DNA of 64,000 bases from Candidatus Endolissoclinum faulkneri L5 (GTDB taxonomy: Bacteria; Pseudomonadota; Alphaproteobacteria; Thalassobaculales; Thalassobaculaceae): NCBI RefSeq assembly GCF_000510265.1, contig NZ_CP006745.1:55443-119442 (forward strand), given 5' to 3'. Positions 10,850 to 22,141 of this stretch are shown in pieces (the stretch's first letter is position 1; every line of letters begins with the position of its first letter). The notes beneath the pieces were generated by a model, which searched no databases, was not told the origin of the DNA, and was given only the letters and a program-made list of their open reading frames with translations. Made by a program: the position numbers and the translations under genes.

Positions 10850-11257
10850 TCATTTAATAGCATTCTCCACATCTTGTCGAATTACTGGATCTTTTAGGAT
10901 ATCTGCCATACGCTGAGATGAGTCAAAAGCTGTGTCGCGTTTAAAGATCAATCTTGGAGTAAATTTCATGCGTACCGCACGAGCTACTTCACTAGAAAGT
11001 TGTCCAGAAGCTCGCTTAAGTATAGGTAAAATTTTTTCCGTCTGTTCATTGACTGATGGTATCACCCAAACCGTAGCATTGCGCATATCAGATGAGAGAC
11101 TAACTTCAGAAAGTGTAATAGGTACGTTGGACAAAATCGGATCGTATAATTTACCGCTTTTTAAAACACTTGAAAGGACCCTACGAATACACTCACCAAC
11201 ACGCAATTGTCGGTAGTTTTGGCCATTGTAGTGATTGAGCTTGTAGTGATTGAGCAT
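10850..11257 (-). CDS. rbfA: Ribosome-binding factor A
   Basis: A 135-residue KH-fold protein that binds immature 30S subunits and helps mature the 16S 5' end. It shows RVGECIRRVLSSVL near the N-terminus and RVPxxIxF-like TPRLIFKRDTAFDSSQRM near the C-terminus. I chose ATG at 11257 because GGGGAG lies just upstream and it gives the usual length; the frame can be extended upstream to 11338, but that would overlap infB. It lies 37 bases after infB and 20 before truB, the standard operon order. Confidence 0.94.
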   Translation of the reverse strand: MLNHYKLNHYNGQNYRQLRVGECIRRVLSSVLKSGKLYDPILSNVPITLSEVSLSSDMRNATVWVIPSVNEQTEKILPILKRASGQLSSEVARAVRMKFTPRLIFKRDTAFDSSQRMADILKDPVIRQDVENAIK

Positions 11258-11294
11258 ATAACTCCCCACGTTAATATTATCGGTTAAAGCATTA

Positions 11295-13913
11295 TCAAGC
11301 AGATGTTTGCTGTTGAACTTGCTCCAAGGTTCGAGCAACCTCCTTTAAATCAAGGCATTGAATTTGATCGCCCTCTCGTATATCATCGTAACTCTCAAAA
11401 GCTATACCGCACTCATAGCCCTCACGAACCTCGCGAACTTCTTCTTTAAATCGCTTTAGCGTTTTCATAGATCCCTCGTGAATCACCACGTTATCACGGA
11501 TCAGACGAACTATTTTACAGGCTCGTTTAATTACACCTTCTCTAACCATACAGCCTGCTACCTTACCGACTTTGGTAATGTCAAAAATTTGGCGAATCTC
11601 AGCATACCCTAAAAACTCTTCATTTAATTCTGGCGCCAACATGCCAGTTAACAGGGTTTTCATATCGTCAATCAAATCATAAATAATAGAGTAGTAGCGA
11701 AGCTCCATCCCGTCAAGACGCGCCATCTCTCTTGCTTGAGGATTAGCGCAGACGTTAAAGCCTACTACAATAGCACTTGAAGCACGAGCTAAAGACACGT
11801 CAGATTCGCTAATACCACCAACGGCGGCATGTAGAATTCTCGGCTTGACCAAGCGGTTTTCCATTTTTTCTATACTTGCCCGGATAGCTTCTAGTGATCC
11901 GTGTACATCAGCTTTGAGCACTAGTGGCAATTCCGCAGCTTCACTCGATTTAATAGCCGATAACATTTGCTCTACTGTGCTACGATTACCAACTGTAGCG
12001 CTTTTTTCACGCAGTCGCCGTCGTCGATAATTAGCAATCTCTCGAGCGCGATTTTCGTTTTCAACCACAACAAAATCATCACCAGCTATTGGGGTACCTT
12101 GTAATCCGAGAACTTCAACAGGATCGCTTGGAATAGCAATCTCTGCACTCTTACCACGATCGTTTATTAAGGCACGAACGCGACCCCATTCTGCACCAGC
12201 CACAAAAACATTCCCTGTTCTTAATGTACCACGTTGAACTAGTACAGTAGCGACGGAACCACGACCACGCTCTACCTTAGCTTCAATTACTATACCCGAT
12301 GCAGCTCTGTTTGGGTTAGCCTTTAGTTCGAGTATTTCTGCTTGAACGATTATAGCCTCTAATAATACGCTTAGTCCATGTTTTGTCTGTGCTGAAACAT
12401 CAACTGCTTGAACATCACCTCCCATATCCTCGACCACAATCGCATGTTGTAGCAGATCAGTACGCACACGTTCTGGATCAGCTTCTGGTTTGTCAATTTT
12501 ATTAACTGCAACTATAATTGGAACATTGGCAGCTTTAGCGTGGCGTATTGCCTCGATAGTTTGAGCCATAATGCCGTCATCAGCTGCTACTACTAGCAAA
12601 ACGATATCGGTTACATTAGCACCGCGGGCTCGCATCTCAGTAAAAGATTCATGTCCTGGTGTATCTATCCAAGTAATTTTATCTCTTGACGGTAGTTCAA
12701 TTTGATGAGCGCCAATGTGCTGGGTGATACCTCCAGCCTCGCTGGAGGCTACATCCGCTTGACGAATAGCATCCAGTAAAGAGGTTTTGCCGTGATCAAC
12801 GTGACCCATAACAGTTACTACAGGCGGACGTGGTTGCAGATCTGCGTAACTATCTTCTTCGCCAGCCATGCCAAGCTCTACGTCAGATTCTGCCACTCGG
12901 CGTACCTTATGTCCTAATGTTTGAGCCACTAGTTCCGCAGTATCGGCATCAAGCATCTGGTTAATAGTTGCTAAAAAGCCCATTTTCATAAGCGTTTTGA
13001 TTACATCACCTCCGCGCTCAGCCATACGATTAGCTAATTCCTGGACTGTGATTGTTTCTGGTACGATTACATCACGTGACTGTCTGATCGATTCTCCCGG
13101 ATTGCTACGGCCACGTTTACGCTCACGTTCGCGTGCACGACGAACTGAGGCAAGTGACCTCATACGCCAACTATCTTCGCTCAATGCATCAGTTATAGTA
13201 AGCTTACCCTGGCGTCGTCGAGATCGTTCAGCACCACCACTACGTGTTCGAGATGAAGAACGCTTGGTAGAGGATTCTTTATTACTACCACCACGTTTAC
13301 GTTTGCTCTCATCATCTATCTCAGTAGCTACTGTAGTCTCGCGGTTTAGACGGGCAGTTGCACGTTCAGCTGCTGCTTTAGCTTGGCGATTAGCTTCCCC
13401 TTCTGCAATACGTGAAGTTTCAATAGCTCTTATTGCAGCTTCAGTGTCTTTAATCTTACGTAGTTCATCCATCTCAGTTTGACGACGACTTATCGGAGCA
13501 ATATCTGACTGTGCTGTTACAATTTTTGAAGGCTTAGTTAGAATATTTACGTCTGGCTCTGTTGGCAATTTCACCTTGTTCACGACATCTAGTTGATTTT
13601 CTGGACGTTTTATTGTCGCTTGTTCAAGGATGCGAGATCTAACCTCGCGTTCCTCAGCAGTTAACTCGCGATCGCTTTGCCTACCTATTCTCGATTTACC
13701 CTTGTGAGGTGATGCAGAAGGTGTATTAAACATTCGACGTCGACGTACTTCAACTTGTACTGTCTTAGAGCGACCATGAGAGAAACTTTGCTTAACCTGA
13801 GCAGTTTCCATCGATTTGCCTATAGAGAGCGTTTCTTTGTTAGAAGCAAGGCTAAGCTTTTTGCGATCTTCTTCTTTGCTGCTAGACATATTGTCTTTTC
13901 GCACATCATCCAT
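11295..13913 (-). CDS. infB: Translation initiation factor IF-2
   Basis: An 872-residue GTPase that delivers initiator tRNA to the 30S subunit and promotes subunit joining. The N-terminal third is low-complexity and rich in charged residues (Arg, Glu, Lys), followed by the IF-2N-like segment. GTPase motifs are [14 protein letters not shown] (about residue 370), DTPGHESF and NKIDKPEAD. The four C-terminal domains appear complete, ending [15 protein letters not shown] at 13913 and ATG at 13889 are both possible starts; neither has a strong ribosome site. It sits between ylxR and rbfA in the nusA operon. Confidence 0.97.
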   Translation of the reverse strand: MDDVRKDNMSSSKEEDRKKLSLASNKETLSIGKSMETAQVKQSFSHGRSKTVQVEVRRRRMFNTPSASPHKGKSRIGRQSDRELTAEEREVRSRILEQATIKRPENQLDVVNKVKLPTEPDVNILTKPSKIVTAQSDIAPISRRQTEMDELRKIKDTEAAIRAIETSRIAEGEANRQAKAAAERATARLNRETTVATEIDDESKRKRGGSNKESSTKRSSSRTRSGGAERSRRRQGKLTITDALSEDSWRMRSLASVRRARERERKRGRSNPGESIRQSRDVIVPETITVQELANRMAERGGDVIKTLMKMGFLATINQMLDADTAELVAQTLGHKVRRVAESDVELGMAGEEDSYADLQPRPPVVTVMGHVDHGKTSLLDAIRQADVASSEAGGITQHIGAHQIELPSRDKITWIDTPGHESFTEMRARGANVTDIVLLVVAADDGIMAQTIEAIRHAKAANVPIIVAVNKIDKPEADPERVRTDLLQHAIVVEDMGGDVQAVDVSAQTKHGLSVLLEAIIVQAEILELKANPNRAASGIVIEAKVERGRGSVATVLVQRGTLRTGNVFVAGAEWGRVRALINDRGKSAEIAIPSDPVEVLGLQGTPIAGDDFVVVENENRAREIANYRRRRLREKSATVGNRSTVEQMLSAIKSSEAAELPLVLKADVHGSLEAIRASIEKMENRLVKPRILHAAVGGISESDVSLARASSAIVVGFNVCANPQAREMARLDGMELRYYSIIYDLIDDMKTLLTGMLAPELNEEFLGYAEIRQIFDITKVGKVAGCMVREGVIKRACKIVRLIRDNVVIHEGSMKTLKRFKEEVREVREGYECGIAFESYDDIREGDQIQCLDLKEVARTLEQVQQQTSA

Positions 13914-13984
13914 CCATCAACGAGTAGGCTATCATTACCTAAGAAACTTTCTATAAAAGTCTAAATATTACTTAAATTTTTATA

Positions 13985-14608
13985 TTACTTAGATTTTTTT
14001 AAACGTACACCTTCAAGTCTCATAGTATCCCGGAGCAATTTGTTTGCTAAACAATTAACTGACGGAGTTGATTGAACGAAAGTGTATAGCACATGCTTTC
14101 GTCCAAATGTTTCAGTAATGTCTGCTTTCGTTAAGCAGGAAACTAGAGAATGTGAAGCAACTATAGCCCTTAGAGGTCTTCTAGCACACTCTGTACCATC
14201 CATTGCTTCTAACAACAAGCCTGGCGCTCCAGCTTCAATAATATCTCGTATTTTAGGATAACTAGTTATAGTCAAGCCCAAACGTTTGGCAAGGGATAAA
14301 GTCTTTAAGCAAAGTCGCTTAAGCGAAGATTCGACCATATTTAGCAGATTACTATCTACCTTCACTGGTTTTTTAGCAGCCCATGCAAAAAGCTTTTTTT
14401 CTATTGCACAACTAATCATCTCACGATCAGCAAAAATCCACATTCCTCGTCCGGGTAGCTTCTCTTCAATGTCCGGTAATATAAATTCACCGTATCCTAT
14501 GACAAAGCGAATCATCGCATAACGTGACTGACATTTACGACTAACAAAACAAAAGCGGTTACTATACATCTTTCTGTTTTTGAATTTAACTTCTGGAATC
14601 AGAGCCAT
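13985..14608 (-). CDS. YlxR-like / L7Ae-like RNA-binding protein
   Basis: A 207-residue protein between nusA and infB, where alphaproteobacteria carry a fusion of a YlxR (DUF448) domain with an L7Ae/L30e-like RNA-binding domain. The N-terminal part has the GRGMW segment typical of YlxR, but the opening motif is degenerate (NRFCFVSRK instead of R-x-C-V/I). The second half (AGAPGLLLEAMDGTE) matches the L7Ae-like portion. Its role is thought to concern RNA binding near ribosome or RNase P function and is not established. ATG at 14608 has AAGGATA immediately upstream. The sequence is divergent but open. Confidence 0.8.
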   Translation of the reverse strand: MALIPEVKFKNRKMYSNRFCFVSRKCQSRYAMIRFVIGYGEFILPDIEEKLPGRGMWIFADREMISCAIEKKLFAWAAKKPVKVDSNLLNMVESSLKRLCLKTLSLAKRLGLTITSYPKIRDIIEAGAPGLLLEAMDGTECARRPLRAIVASHSLVSCLTKADITETFGRKHVLYTFVQSTPSVNCLANKLLRDTMRLEGVRLKKSK

Positions 14609-14659
14609 TATCCTTAACTACGACTTGCATCCCATTATTATGCACGCGTGTTAAATTTA

Positions 14660-16171
14660 TCATTTTTCTTCATAAAACCAATGAGCGCGAGCGCTCATTA
14701 TAATTTGATTAGCTGTGTTCTCATCAAATTCTGCATCAGGCAGAATTTCACGTAATTCGTCACTTGCTAGGTCACCAACATCATCCAGTGTTTTTATCCC
14801 ATTTTCACCCAAGACTACTAGCATAGTCGGGGTAAACGCATTTAATTCTACAAGTTGATCAGTTACACCTAACTCACGACGGCGCTCATCATAACGACGA
14901 CGTTCGGCTTCGATAAAATTAGATGCACGAGTATGCAGTTCTCTAGCAATATCTGCTTCAAATCCTTCTATTTCGGCAAGATTTTTTACTTCAGTAAAAG
15001 CAATTTCTTCTACTGAAGTAAATCCCTCAGTGACAAGCAAGCCAGCGATAACCTCATCAACATCTAGAGCACTAACGAAAGCTTCCGAGCGTTGACGAAA
15101 TTCTTCTCGGCGCCGATCAGATTCTTCTTGATCAGTTAGGATGTCAATATCCCACCCAGTTAGCATGAATGCAAGACGAACGTTTTGGCCTCGACGACCA
15201 ATGGCCAAAGAGAGTTGTTCATTTGGGACTACAACTTCGATACGGCCTTGATCTTCGTCAAGTACAACCTTAGATACTTCCGCCGGCGCTAAAGCATTTA
15301 CCACAAACGTTGCAGGATCTTCAGAAAATGGAATAATATCAATTTTTTCACCATGTAGTTCTCCTACAACTGCTTGAACACGGGAGCCACGCATCCCTAC
15401 ACAAGCACCAACTGGATCGATTGAAGTATCATATGATTGTACCGCAATCTTAGCACGAGAACCAGGATCTCGTGCTACTGCCTTGATTTCAATAATACCA
15501 TCGTATACTTCTGGTACTTCTTGACGAAATAGTTTACGCATGAATTCCGGATGGGTACGAGATAGGAAGATCTGTGGGCCTCTCTGCTCTTCTCTTACAT
15601 TTTCAATATAAGCACGTATCCGATCTCCTTGACGAAAATTTTCTCTTGGCAACAGCCTATCGCGGCGTACCACAGCTTCAGCGCGTGGTATTTCAACTGT
15701 GACATTGCCATATTCTACACGTTTAACAACGCCGTTTATAATTTCACCAGCTTTGCTATTATATTCCTGAAATTGGCGCTTACGTTCAAACTCACGAACC
15801 TTTTGGACTATAACTTGTTTAGCAGTTTGAGCTGCTATACGACCAAAATCAATTGGCGGCAGCTGTTCTTCAATCACTGAGCCAATTTTTAATTCAGGAT
15901 CAATCTTTTTAGCTTGATCTAGTGTTATCTCAGCTGATTCATCCTCGACCCCTCCATCTACTACCGTGGTACAGCGCTTCAGGGTTATGTCTCCAGTACG
16001 TCTGTCTATAGTTGCACGGATATCATGATCAGGGCCATATTTCGATCTACCGGCTTTTTGGGTTGCTTGCTCCATGGCGATTAAAACTTCTTCGCGATCA
16101 ATTCCTTTGTCCCTGGCAACTACATCGGCGACTTGAATTAGTTCTAACTTGGGTGTCGTGGAGATATCCAT
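14660..16171 (-). CDS. nusA: Transcription termination/antitermination factor NusA
   Basis: A 503-residue RNA polymerase-binding protein acting in pausing, termination and rRNA antitermination. Domains in order: N-terminal polymerase-binding domain, S1 domain ([20 protein letters not shown]), two KH domains ([14 protein letters not shown] and [12 protein letters not shown]), and a C-terminal region with two acidic helix-hairpin-helix repeats, as usual in proteobacteria. ATG at 16171 has AAAGGA about 11 bases upstream. It is 87 bases downstream of rimP and 51 upstream of ylxR in one transcription unit. Confidence 0.98.
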   Translation of the reverse strand: MDISTTPKLELIQVADVVARDKGIDREEVLIAMEQATQKAGRSKYGPDHDIRATIDRRTGDITLKRCTTVVDGGVEDESAEITLDQAKKIDPELKIGSVIEEQLPPIDFGRIAAQTAKQVIVQKVREFERKRQFQEYNSKAGEIINGVVKRVEYGNVTVEIPRAEAVVRRDRLLPRENFRQGDRIRAYIENVREEQRGPQIFLSRTHPEFMRKLFRQEVPEVYDGIIEIKAVARDPGSRAKIAVQSYDTSIDPVGACVGMRGSRVQAVVGELHGEKIDIIPFSEDPATFVVNALAPAEVSKVVLDEDQGRIEVVVPNEQLSLAIGRRGQNVRLAFMLTGWDIDILTDQEESDRRREEFRQRSEAFVSALDVDEVIAGLLVTEGFTSVEEIAFTEVKNLAEIEGFEADIARELHTRASNFIEAERRRYDERRRELGVTDQLVELNAFTPTMLVVLGENGIKTLDDVGDLASDELREILPDAEFDENTANQIIMSARAHWFYEEK

Positions 16172-16258
16172 AAGCTTGTCAATCCTTTGTCAACCCAGGA
16201 AACAATTAGCATATTTCAGGTTGCCCTAATTACACACTATACCTAAACACTATAAAAA

Positions 16259-16795
16259 CTAGCCTTGCTTAGATGGGCAACTTGACTCGATGAGCTCATC
16301 TGTCAAAACCAGCTTAGCTCGTGCAATTTCTTCGAATGGTAGATCTACTGTGTGAGTATTATCTTTCAACTCAACTTGTACCCGACTGTAATTATCTATA
16401 CCTTTTATTCGACCACTAAACCGCTTACATCCCTCGATTGAAGTCGACATATTAAAACAAGCATCAAATCCAATCCAGCGTTGAAAGTCTTTAAGCCTAG
16501 TCAGTGGTCGATCGATACCAGGTGAAGAAACTTCTAATCGATATTTTCCAGTGATCGGATCTTCCACATCAAGCAGAAGAGATAATGTGCGAATAATTGT
16601 AGTACAGTCATCGAGAGAAATCAATGTACCTTCATTGTGGTCTACCATGATCTGTAAAGTTGGTGTTTTACCACTTATAATAACTACTTGTAAAACATCA
16701 AAGCCCATGGCCTTGACAGAAGGAGTTATAATATCTTTTATGCGCTTAATATCTGCATTCACCTGAATATACTCAATAAATAAAATACTAACCAA
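16259..16795 (-). CDS. rimP: Ribosome maturation factor RimP
   Basis: Up to 178 residues; helps assemble the 30S subunit. The family core is present: GFDVLQVVI, the LEVSSPGIDRPL motif and the C-terminal Sm-like domain (RFSGRIKGID). The start is uncertain. TTG at 16795 opens the longest frame without a good ribosome site, and GTG at 16762 (reading VNADIKRIKDI) would better match homologue length. It is first in the rimP-nusA-ylxR-infB-rbfA-truB unit. Function is clear despite the start question. Confidence 0.93.
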   Translation of the reverse strand: MVSILFIEYIQVNADIKRIKDIITPSVKAMGFDVLQVVIISGKTPTLQIMVDHNEGTLISLDDCTTIIRTLSLLLDVEDPITGKYRLEVSSPGIDRPLTRLKDFQRWIGFDACFNMSTSIEGCKRFSGRIKGIDNYSRVQVELKDNTHTVDLPFEEIARAKLVLTDELIESSCPSKQG

Positions 16796-16919
16796 CTAAT
16801 AAGTAAAACCGTTACTCCACTCATCCATTAGCTGGTTAAAAAACTCCTTAATGTATATCCAATTTATCCAAGTTGCAAGGTTAGCGTGGCATTGCACCTA
16901 AGCAAGCTTAGTGGTTTAT

Positions 16920-17639
16920 TCAATTTGCTTCAACTGGTTTACAAAATTCGATATAAGTAGGAATACGTTTTTCTTTACGTCCTTTTGCTTCATAGCGGGT
17001 TTCTGGCCAGTCTTTTCGGCTTTGAGTAAAATCATCTATAGATCTTCCAGTCCAACGAAAATCTGCATGAGCAGTTATACGAGCTAAAATCCAAATAACA
17101 TAGTCTGGCTGATCGGTTGACATGCGTAAAACTCCGCCAGGCTTTAATAAATTGTACAACTGATCAATAGTCTTATGTTGGATGATACGGCGATAGTGAT
17201 GGCGTCGCTTTGGCCATGGGTCTGAGTGGAGAATAAAGATACGCTCCAGGCATTGATCTGGTAATAGGTCAAGCATATCACGGGCATCATCCGGATAGAT
17301 ACGTACCCTATCACCTTCAATTTTGCTAAGGTGACGTAGCAAGGATGCAATACCATTTAAAAATGGCTCACATCCGACCAAAGCAACAGTCGGATTTTTC
17401 ATCGCTTGCCAAGCTAAATGCTCACCACCTCCAAAACCAATCTCTAACCAAACCGCGCTAGGTTTATTGGGGAACCATTCGCTAGGTTCAACAATAGCGA
17501 CTGATGACTCGAAAACCGGAACCAAGCGACAAGGTAATTCTTGCTCAATTAGAAGCTTCATACTTGCACTCAAATTACGACCCTTACGTCTCCCAAATAA
17601 CTGATGCCGTTTTTTAGACACAACATTTAACTCAAACAT
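16920..17639 (-). CDS. trmB: tRNA (guanine-N7-)-methyltransferase
   Basis: A 239-residue SAM-dependent enzyme forming m7G46 in the variable loop of tRNAs. The SAM-binding loop is WLEIGFGGGEHL, and the catalytic/tRNA-binding segment is HSDPWPKRRHHYRRI, both hallmarks of TrmB. ATG at 17639 follows the metK stop by 63 bases, and the gene precedes rimP, the conserved alphaproteobacterial order. It appears complete. Confidence 0.97.
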   Translation of the reverse strand: MFELNVVSKKRHQLFGRRKGRNLSASMKLLIEQELPCRLVPVFESSVAIVEPSEWFPNKPSAVWLEIGFGGGEHLAWQAMKNPTVALVGCEPFLNGIASLLRHLSKIEGDRVRIYPDDARDMLDLLPDQCLERIFILHSDPWPKRRHHYRRIIQHKTIDQLYNLLKPGGVLRMSTDQPDYVIWILARITAHADFRWTGRSIDDFTQSRKDWPETRYEAKGRKEKRIPTYIEFCKPVEAN

Positions 17640-17702
17640 CGGTATGCTTTCAGCATAGCCAACAACCTAAAATCTAACTAACAAAAAACGATTTCCGTAT
17701 TT

Positions 17703-18872
17703 TTAAAAAGCTCTTTTTAGTTCATCCACTAAATCAAGCTTTTCCCAAGTAAAGTGACCATCATTATCTGGATAACGGCCGAAGTGTCCGTACGCGGCAG
17801 TTGGTGAGTAAATCGGATTATTCAAGGCTAATCGCTCTCTGATTCCTCGTGGCGATAAGTCAATTATCTCTCTGATAACCTTAGAGAGCTTCTTTTCATC
17901 GACATTACTGGTACCGTATGTATCGATGAAAAGTGATAGCGGATGAGATACTCCGATTGCATAAGAAGCCTGTAGCACACATCTCTCTGCCAGTCCAGCA
18001 GCAACAACATTTTTTGCGATCCAACGAGCTGCATAAGCTGCTGAGCGGTCTACCTTAGTTGGATCTTTGCCAGAGAAAGCACCACCACCATGCGGTGCAG
18101 CACCGCCGTACGTGTCAACGATAATCTTGCGCCCAGTAATACCACAATCACCATCTGGGCCACCAATAACAAAACGTCCAGTGGGGTTTATATAGTATGA
18201 TGTTTCATCGTTAATCCATTTATCTGGCATAACTTCTTTCACAAAAGGTAAAACCAAATTACTCACATCTTCTTGGGAAAGGTCAGGATCATGCTGGGTT
18301 GAAACAACGATTGAGGTGCAGTGCACAGGCTTGCCATTTTCGTATTGCAGTGTGACTTGGCTTTTACTGTCTGGACGGAGACCATTCATCAAGCCGTTTT
18401 TTCGGGCGATCGCCATTCTGTGTAATATTTCATGACTAAAATGGATTGGAGCAGGCATTAACACTTCCGTTTCAGTACAAGCATAACCAAACATAATACC
18501 CTGGTCACCGGCACCTTCTTCTTTATTGCTATCTGCATCAACTCCCACAGCGATGTCAACTGATTGTTCGTGCAATATGTTATCTAACCTAGCGTTTTTC
18601 CAGTGAAAGCCTTCTTGCTCATAACCTATATCTTTTACCGCAGCGCGTACAGCATCCTCAATAAGTGTAGGAGTGACGCTTGCTGGCCCCCGGACTTCAC
18701 CAGCTAGTATAATTCTGTTTGTAGTTGCCATAGCTTCGCAGGCAACGCGACTGCATGAGTCGGCTTTTAGGTAAAGATCGACTACTGTGTCGGATACCCG
18801 ATCACATACCTTATCAGGGTGCCCATCTGAGACGGACTCACTTGTGAATAGATATCTAGCCTTAGTCAACAC
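17703..18872 (-). CDS. metK: S-adenosylmethionine synthetase
   Basis: A 389-residue enzyme that makes SAM from methionine and ATP, supplying methyl groups to TrmB, RsmE and others encoded nearby. Signature segments are [24 protein letters not shown] and [19 protein letters not shown]. The start is GTG at 18872 or TTG at 18869: GGAGG lies 2 bases before the first and 5 before the second, which favours TTG on spacing; an overlapping ATG is out of frame. I see no SAM riboswitch-like structure in the 100 bases upstream. The protein looks intact. Confidence 0.97.
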   Translation of the reverse strand: MLTKARYLFTSESVSDGHPDKVCDRVSDTVVDLYLKADSCSRVACEAMATTNRIILAGEVRGPASVTPTLIEDAVRAAVKDIGYEQEGFHWKNARLDNILHEQSVDIAVGVDADSNKEEGAGDQGIMFGYACTETEVLMPAPIHFSHEILHRMAIARKNGLMNGLRPDSKSQVTLQYENGKPVHCTSIVVSTQHDPDLSQEDVSNLVLPFVKEVMPDKWINDETSYYINPTGRFVIGGPDGDCGITGRKIIVDTYGGAAPHGGGAFSGKDPTKVDRSAAYAARWIAKNVVAAGLAERCVLQASYAIGVSHPLSLFIDTYGTSNVDEKKLSKVIREIIDLSPRGIRERLALNNPIYSPTAAYGHFGRYPDNDGHFTWEKLDLVDELKRAF

Positions 18873-19579
18873 ATCCTCCAGTCATAGTCGATAATATTTT
18901 TGACAATTATTTATGTATAAATTTTTAATGCATTGGCGTCTAAGTATATGCCGTCTATAAAAAGTAATTTTATATCGATATCCCTAGTAAACTATATTCT
19001 CTACATCTTCAAGATAAAATTCCAAGCTTAGCCATAAAATTTTAGCTCTAGAATATGAAGAAATGCTAAATTAATCTCAAAAACCATCTTCATTATCATT
19101 AAAAATTTTATTGCTTTAGCTGACTTTTTAGAATTAGAAGATGATTTTTCTATACTAGTCAGTCATTCCGTGTAGGATATTATATGCACTTTCTAAGGAG
19201 GCTCTTGTTAAGATATATAAAGCACTTTCTAAGGAGGCTCTTGTAAAGAGGAAAATATAAAAAAATAATCATTGCAAGATATTTTCTGCCTTCCATTATA
19301 AGATAATTTATGAAATCAAGTTAATAAAAGCGGTGATTTGCATTTTGAACCAAAAAATTAATTTATCAATATCATGATTATTGGAAAAAGCCTAGATTAC
19401 ATAACTGGCTATATAACAAAAGTTAACTATAACAAAGTGTTTTATTACGCTATATCCACAATTATAAATACAAACTAACATTCCATAAACATATTGAATT
19501 AAATTTTTTAATGAGTGCTAACCAGCATTATGGTGGTTACCAAAGTTATTTTTTCTAATTCCCATAGGCGACTCTATAG
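18873..19579. other. Gap where lnt and a small regulator are expected
   Basis: In related alphaproteobacteria the order corC-lnt-(HTH regulator)-metK is common. Here about 700 bases of AT-rich DNA separate corC and metK. I found no readable Lnt motifs or HTH frame. The region carries a 23-base direct duplication (19186-19244). Confidence 0.6.
19186..19244 (+). repeat. 23-base direct duplication containing AAGGAGG
   Basis: GCACTTTCTAAGGAGGCTCT plus TGT occurs at 19186-19208 and again at 19222-19244. Each copy has a perfect Shine-Dalgarno-like AAGGAGG. A 13-codon frame (TTG at 19206) sits between them but has no supporting homology. Probably a slippage duplication. Confidence 0.8.
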
Positions 19580-20218
19580 TTATTCAGAATGGTTTAATGG
19601 GGCCTGTTCTTTGGTAGTCTCACTTTTAACATCAAGTAGCTCTCTTATCAGATCTTCAACGACAATTAGCCCATCAATACCACCATATTCGTCAACTACT
19701 AACGCCATATATTTTTGGGTTATGCGCATTTCCTGTAACAAATCTAGTGCACGTGAAGAAGGAGCTACGATCATAATATCGCGGACTAATGCTCCTGCGG
19801 ATATATCGCAACCCTTGTTTATATTAGCTAATACGTCTTTTATATGTGCCATACCTATGACATCATCTAGAGAATCTCGATAAACTGGGATGCTACTATG
19901 AGTACTATCAATCATTTGTTGTAGTATAACCAATAAGTTAGTATTTTGATTAACGGCTAGTATATCAGCACGTGGTATCATAAGATCTTGCGCAGTAGTA
20001 TCGCGCATGCCGATCAGATTGCGGATAATATTTATTTCATTCGAGTTAAGTGGTAATGCGCTTTCGCTAATTGATGCCATCAGCCCTTCTAGTGAGGAAC
20101 TAACTGCTGAGATTTCATTGTGTCCAAGCCCGATCGAGCGCATAAGAGCAAACCATACTTCTGTAAGTGGCCCACGATATGAGCTGCTACTATTGCCGCA
20201 TGCGGTATTTTCGCTCAT
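19580..20218 (-). CDS. CorC/HlyC-like CBS-pair protein, C-terminally short
   Basis: A 212-residue cytosolic CBS-domain protein of the CorC family, linked in other bacteria to Mg/Co ion homeostasis. It has the RDTTAQDLMIPRADI entry motif and two CBS repeats, ending near DEYGGIDGLIVVEDLIRELL. Family members normally continue with a transporter-associated (CorC_HlyC) domain of about 80 residues. Here the frame stops 19 residues after the second CBS domain, and I see no continuation in another frame downstream. ATG at 20218 overlaps the ybeY stop by 4 bases, so the two are translationally coupled. It may be functional as a CBS-only protein or in early decay. Confidence 0.85.
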   Translation of the reverse strand: MSENTACGNSSSSYRGPLTEVWFALMRSIGLGHNEISAVSSSLEGLMASISESALPLNSNEINIIRNLIGMRDTTAQDLMIPRADILAVNQNTNLLVILQQMIDSTHSSIPVYRDSLDDVIGMAHIKDVLANINKGCDISAGALVRDIMIVAPSSRALDLLQEMRITQKYMALVVDEYGGIDGLIVVEDLIRELLDVKSETTKEQAPLNHSE

Positions 20219-20772
20219 GGAAGTATATCAAGTTTATTACAGACATAGGGATTGGCTATCCCGAGCTCATTTAAGATCTTTTGTTCTCGAGATTCCATTT
20301 TTTTCGCTGCTATCTCTTCTTGGTGATCGTAGCCGAGTAAATGGAGAGTGCCGTGAACTAGTAAATGGCTGGTATGGTGAATAAATGTCTTATTTTGTTC
20401 TGTTGCTTCTCGGTTTATTGTCTCAAATGCTAAAGAGATATCGCCAATAGGCCTTGGTTTTATGCGCTGAGGAAAACTGGTTGGAAAGGACAAAACGTTG
20501 GTTTCATTATTGTTACCACGATACTTGCGATTAAGTGCACGCTGTTCTTTATCGTTAGTTAGTAATAGTGAAACTTCCAGATCGTCGTCATCTTGAGTAT
20601 GAATAATAGTCAAAAAAATAGCTTGTTTTGCAATTTTATATATATTGGCGATATGCAGGTTCCACTCGGGTGATGCAGTGGATAAGTAAAGTATAATTTT
20701 AGAATTCCTTGAAAACCAGGTATTTGATCGAGTAAAACTATCGTCCTCTGCAGAATAATTTTTCATATTCAT
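20215..20772 (-). CDS. ybeY: Endoribonuclease YbeY
   Basis: A 185-residue metal-dependent RNase needed for 16S 3' end maturation and ribosome quality control. The zinc motif HGTLHLLGYDH (HxxxHxxxxxH) is intact near the C-terminus, preceded by the family segment TNVLSFP. The N-terminus carries about 28 residues more than usual; ATG at 20772 or 20766 are the candidates. It overlaps corC by four bases. In relatives phoH and miaB lie upstream, but only AT-rich spacer is seen here. Confidence 0.95.
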   Translation of the reverse strand: MNMKNYSAEDDSFTRSNTWFSRNSKIILYLSTASPEWNLHIANIYKIAKQAIFLTIIHTQDDDDLEVSLLLTNDKEQRALNRKYRGNNNETNVLSFPTSFPQRIKPRPIGDISLAFETINREATEQNKTFIHHTSHLLVHGTLHLLGYDHQEEIAAKKMESREQKILNELGIANPYVCNKLDILP

Positions 20773-22141
20773 AAATATGCTGTCTACTGATAGGGAAAAT
20801 ATCTATAATAAGAGATATTGTTGGTAAGATATTTTGCTTATGCAAAAATGCGATTAATTAAGAAAACGTATCACATCAATACTGTAATACTTGTAAAAAT
20901 GATGAATTTTAACAAAGCAGACGTAACTGATATACATGATATTTTTTAAATATAGTTTTAGTAACTTGCATAGAGAGGTTTATAAAATGATGATAAAATC
21001 TAGCCTAAAAATTTTTAGCGGATATTAGGTGAATCTAAAATATTCATAAATCGATAATCATCGCATTATTTTATGGAACAATCAAGTATAAAGTTTGGCT
21101 AGATATAATAAGGAACGTTGTTTCACCTAAATGATATAAAGGTGATAAATAGCTAGCTCATTAAGAAGGTGATAAAGTTTTTCATAAGTATTACAAGTTA
21201 ATCTAATGCTCAAAACACTACTTTACTTGAAAAGTATTATAAACCTTGGTTTAGCAGGAAATTACAGTGTTTAGCTAATTAACAGATTATAAATTAACAC
21301 ATTATAGATACAACTATGTTTTAATTCACTATTACTTTAAATATTAAAGAAAGCACCATGCTAGCTTTGTTAGGTGTTATTTTAATTTGCTAGGAAAAGA
21401 ATTATTTTTAATCATTAAAATGTTTTACTGTTTATTGCTTATTGCGCTTGGTACAAGCTTTATTATTACAAAGTATTGTCGCTAAAGTAGACATGATATT
21501 GATTGATTCAATCCAGCAAATTTGCGTAAGCTATTAATGATTTATTGCCCTTGCTTTAAGCAAATTACGATTCTTACTTAAACGGATTTAGCTAAAAAAT
21601 CATGTGAATGAAAAACTAACCTATGGTAATCTTTGTATTAAGCGTGGCAAAGTGCGTATAATAAATTTTGTGTTTAGTGGATACACTTTAAATTATTAAC
21701 AAGAAAACTTTATACCTTAGAAAGATTGCAGATGAAATTTTACTTTTAATCATATATTATTTGAGAGGCTTATAGATATTATTTAGAGAGGCTTATAGAA
21801 TCTTTAGCTTTATTGATATGCAATGTTCTTGAAAAATTTTGATGATTATGCACTTTTGTCTTGGCATTGTCATTAGTTACTTTTAATTATTCAAAGTCTC
21901 CTAAAGTACAGCTTGTACACAAAGTTTGATTTTAAAAGTTTTTTTATGCTACTATCGCGCACAGCAGATTTTTCTAATAACAACTAGATGGCATTGTCGT
22001 AAGTTTATTTTTAGCTAGGCTATAGAAACTATTTTTTGGTATCAAAAATTCTGTTATTTTCATTGGAACTTAGTCCATTATTGGATCTTAGTCCAGTTAA
22101 AAATAACAGCGTCCTATTTGATCCTCAAGGGCGTTTAGAAT
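20773..22141. other. Spacer between divergent ybeY and M32 peptidase genes
   Basis: About 1.4 kb with no recognisable gene on either strand. In relatives phoH and miaB occur upstream of ybeY; no PhoH Walker motif was found by eye. A near-tandem repeat of AGAGGCTTATAGA occurs around 21763-21800. Promoters for both flanking genes should lie here, but none is clear. Confidence 0.5.

Noticed and set aside
18873..18990. SAM riboswitch upstream of metK
   Set aside because: No conserved helices or pseudoknot-like pairing recognised; the leader is short and AT-rich.
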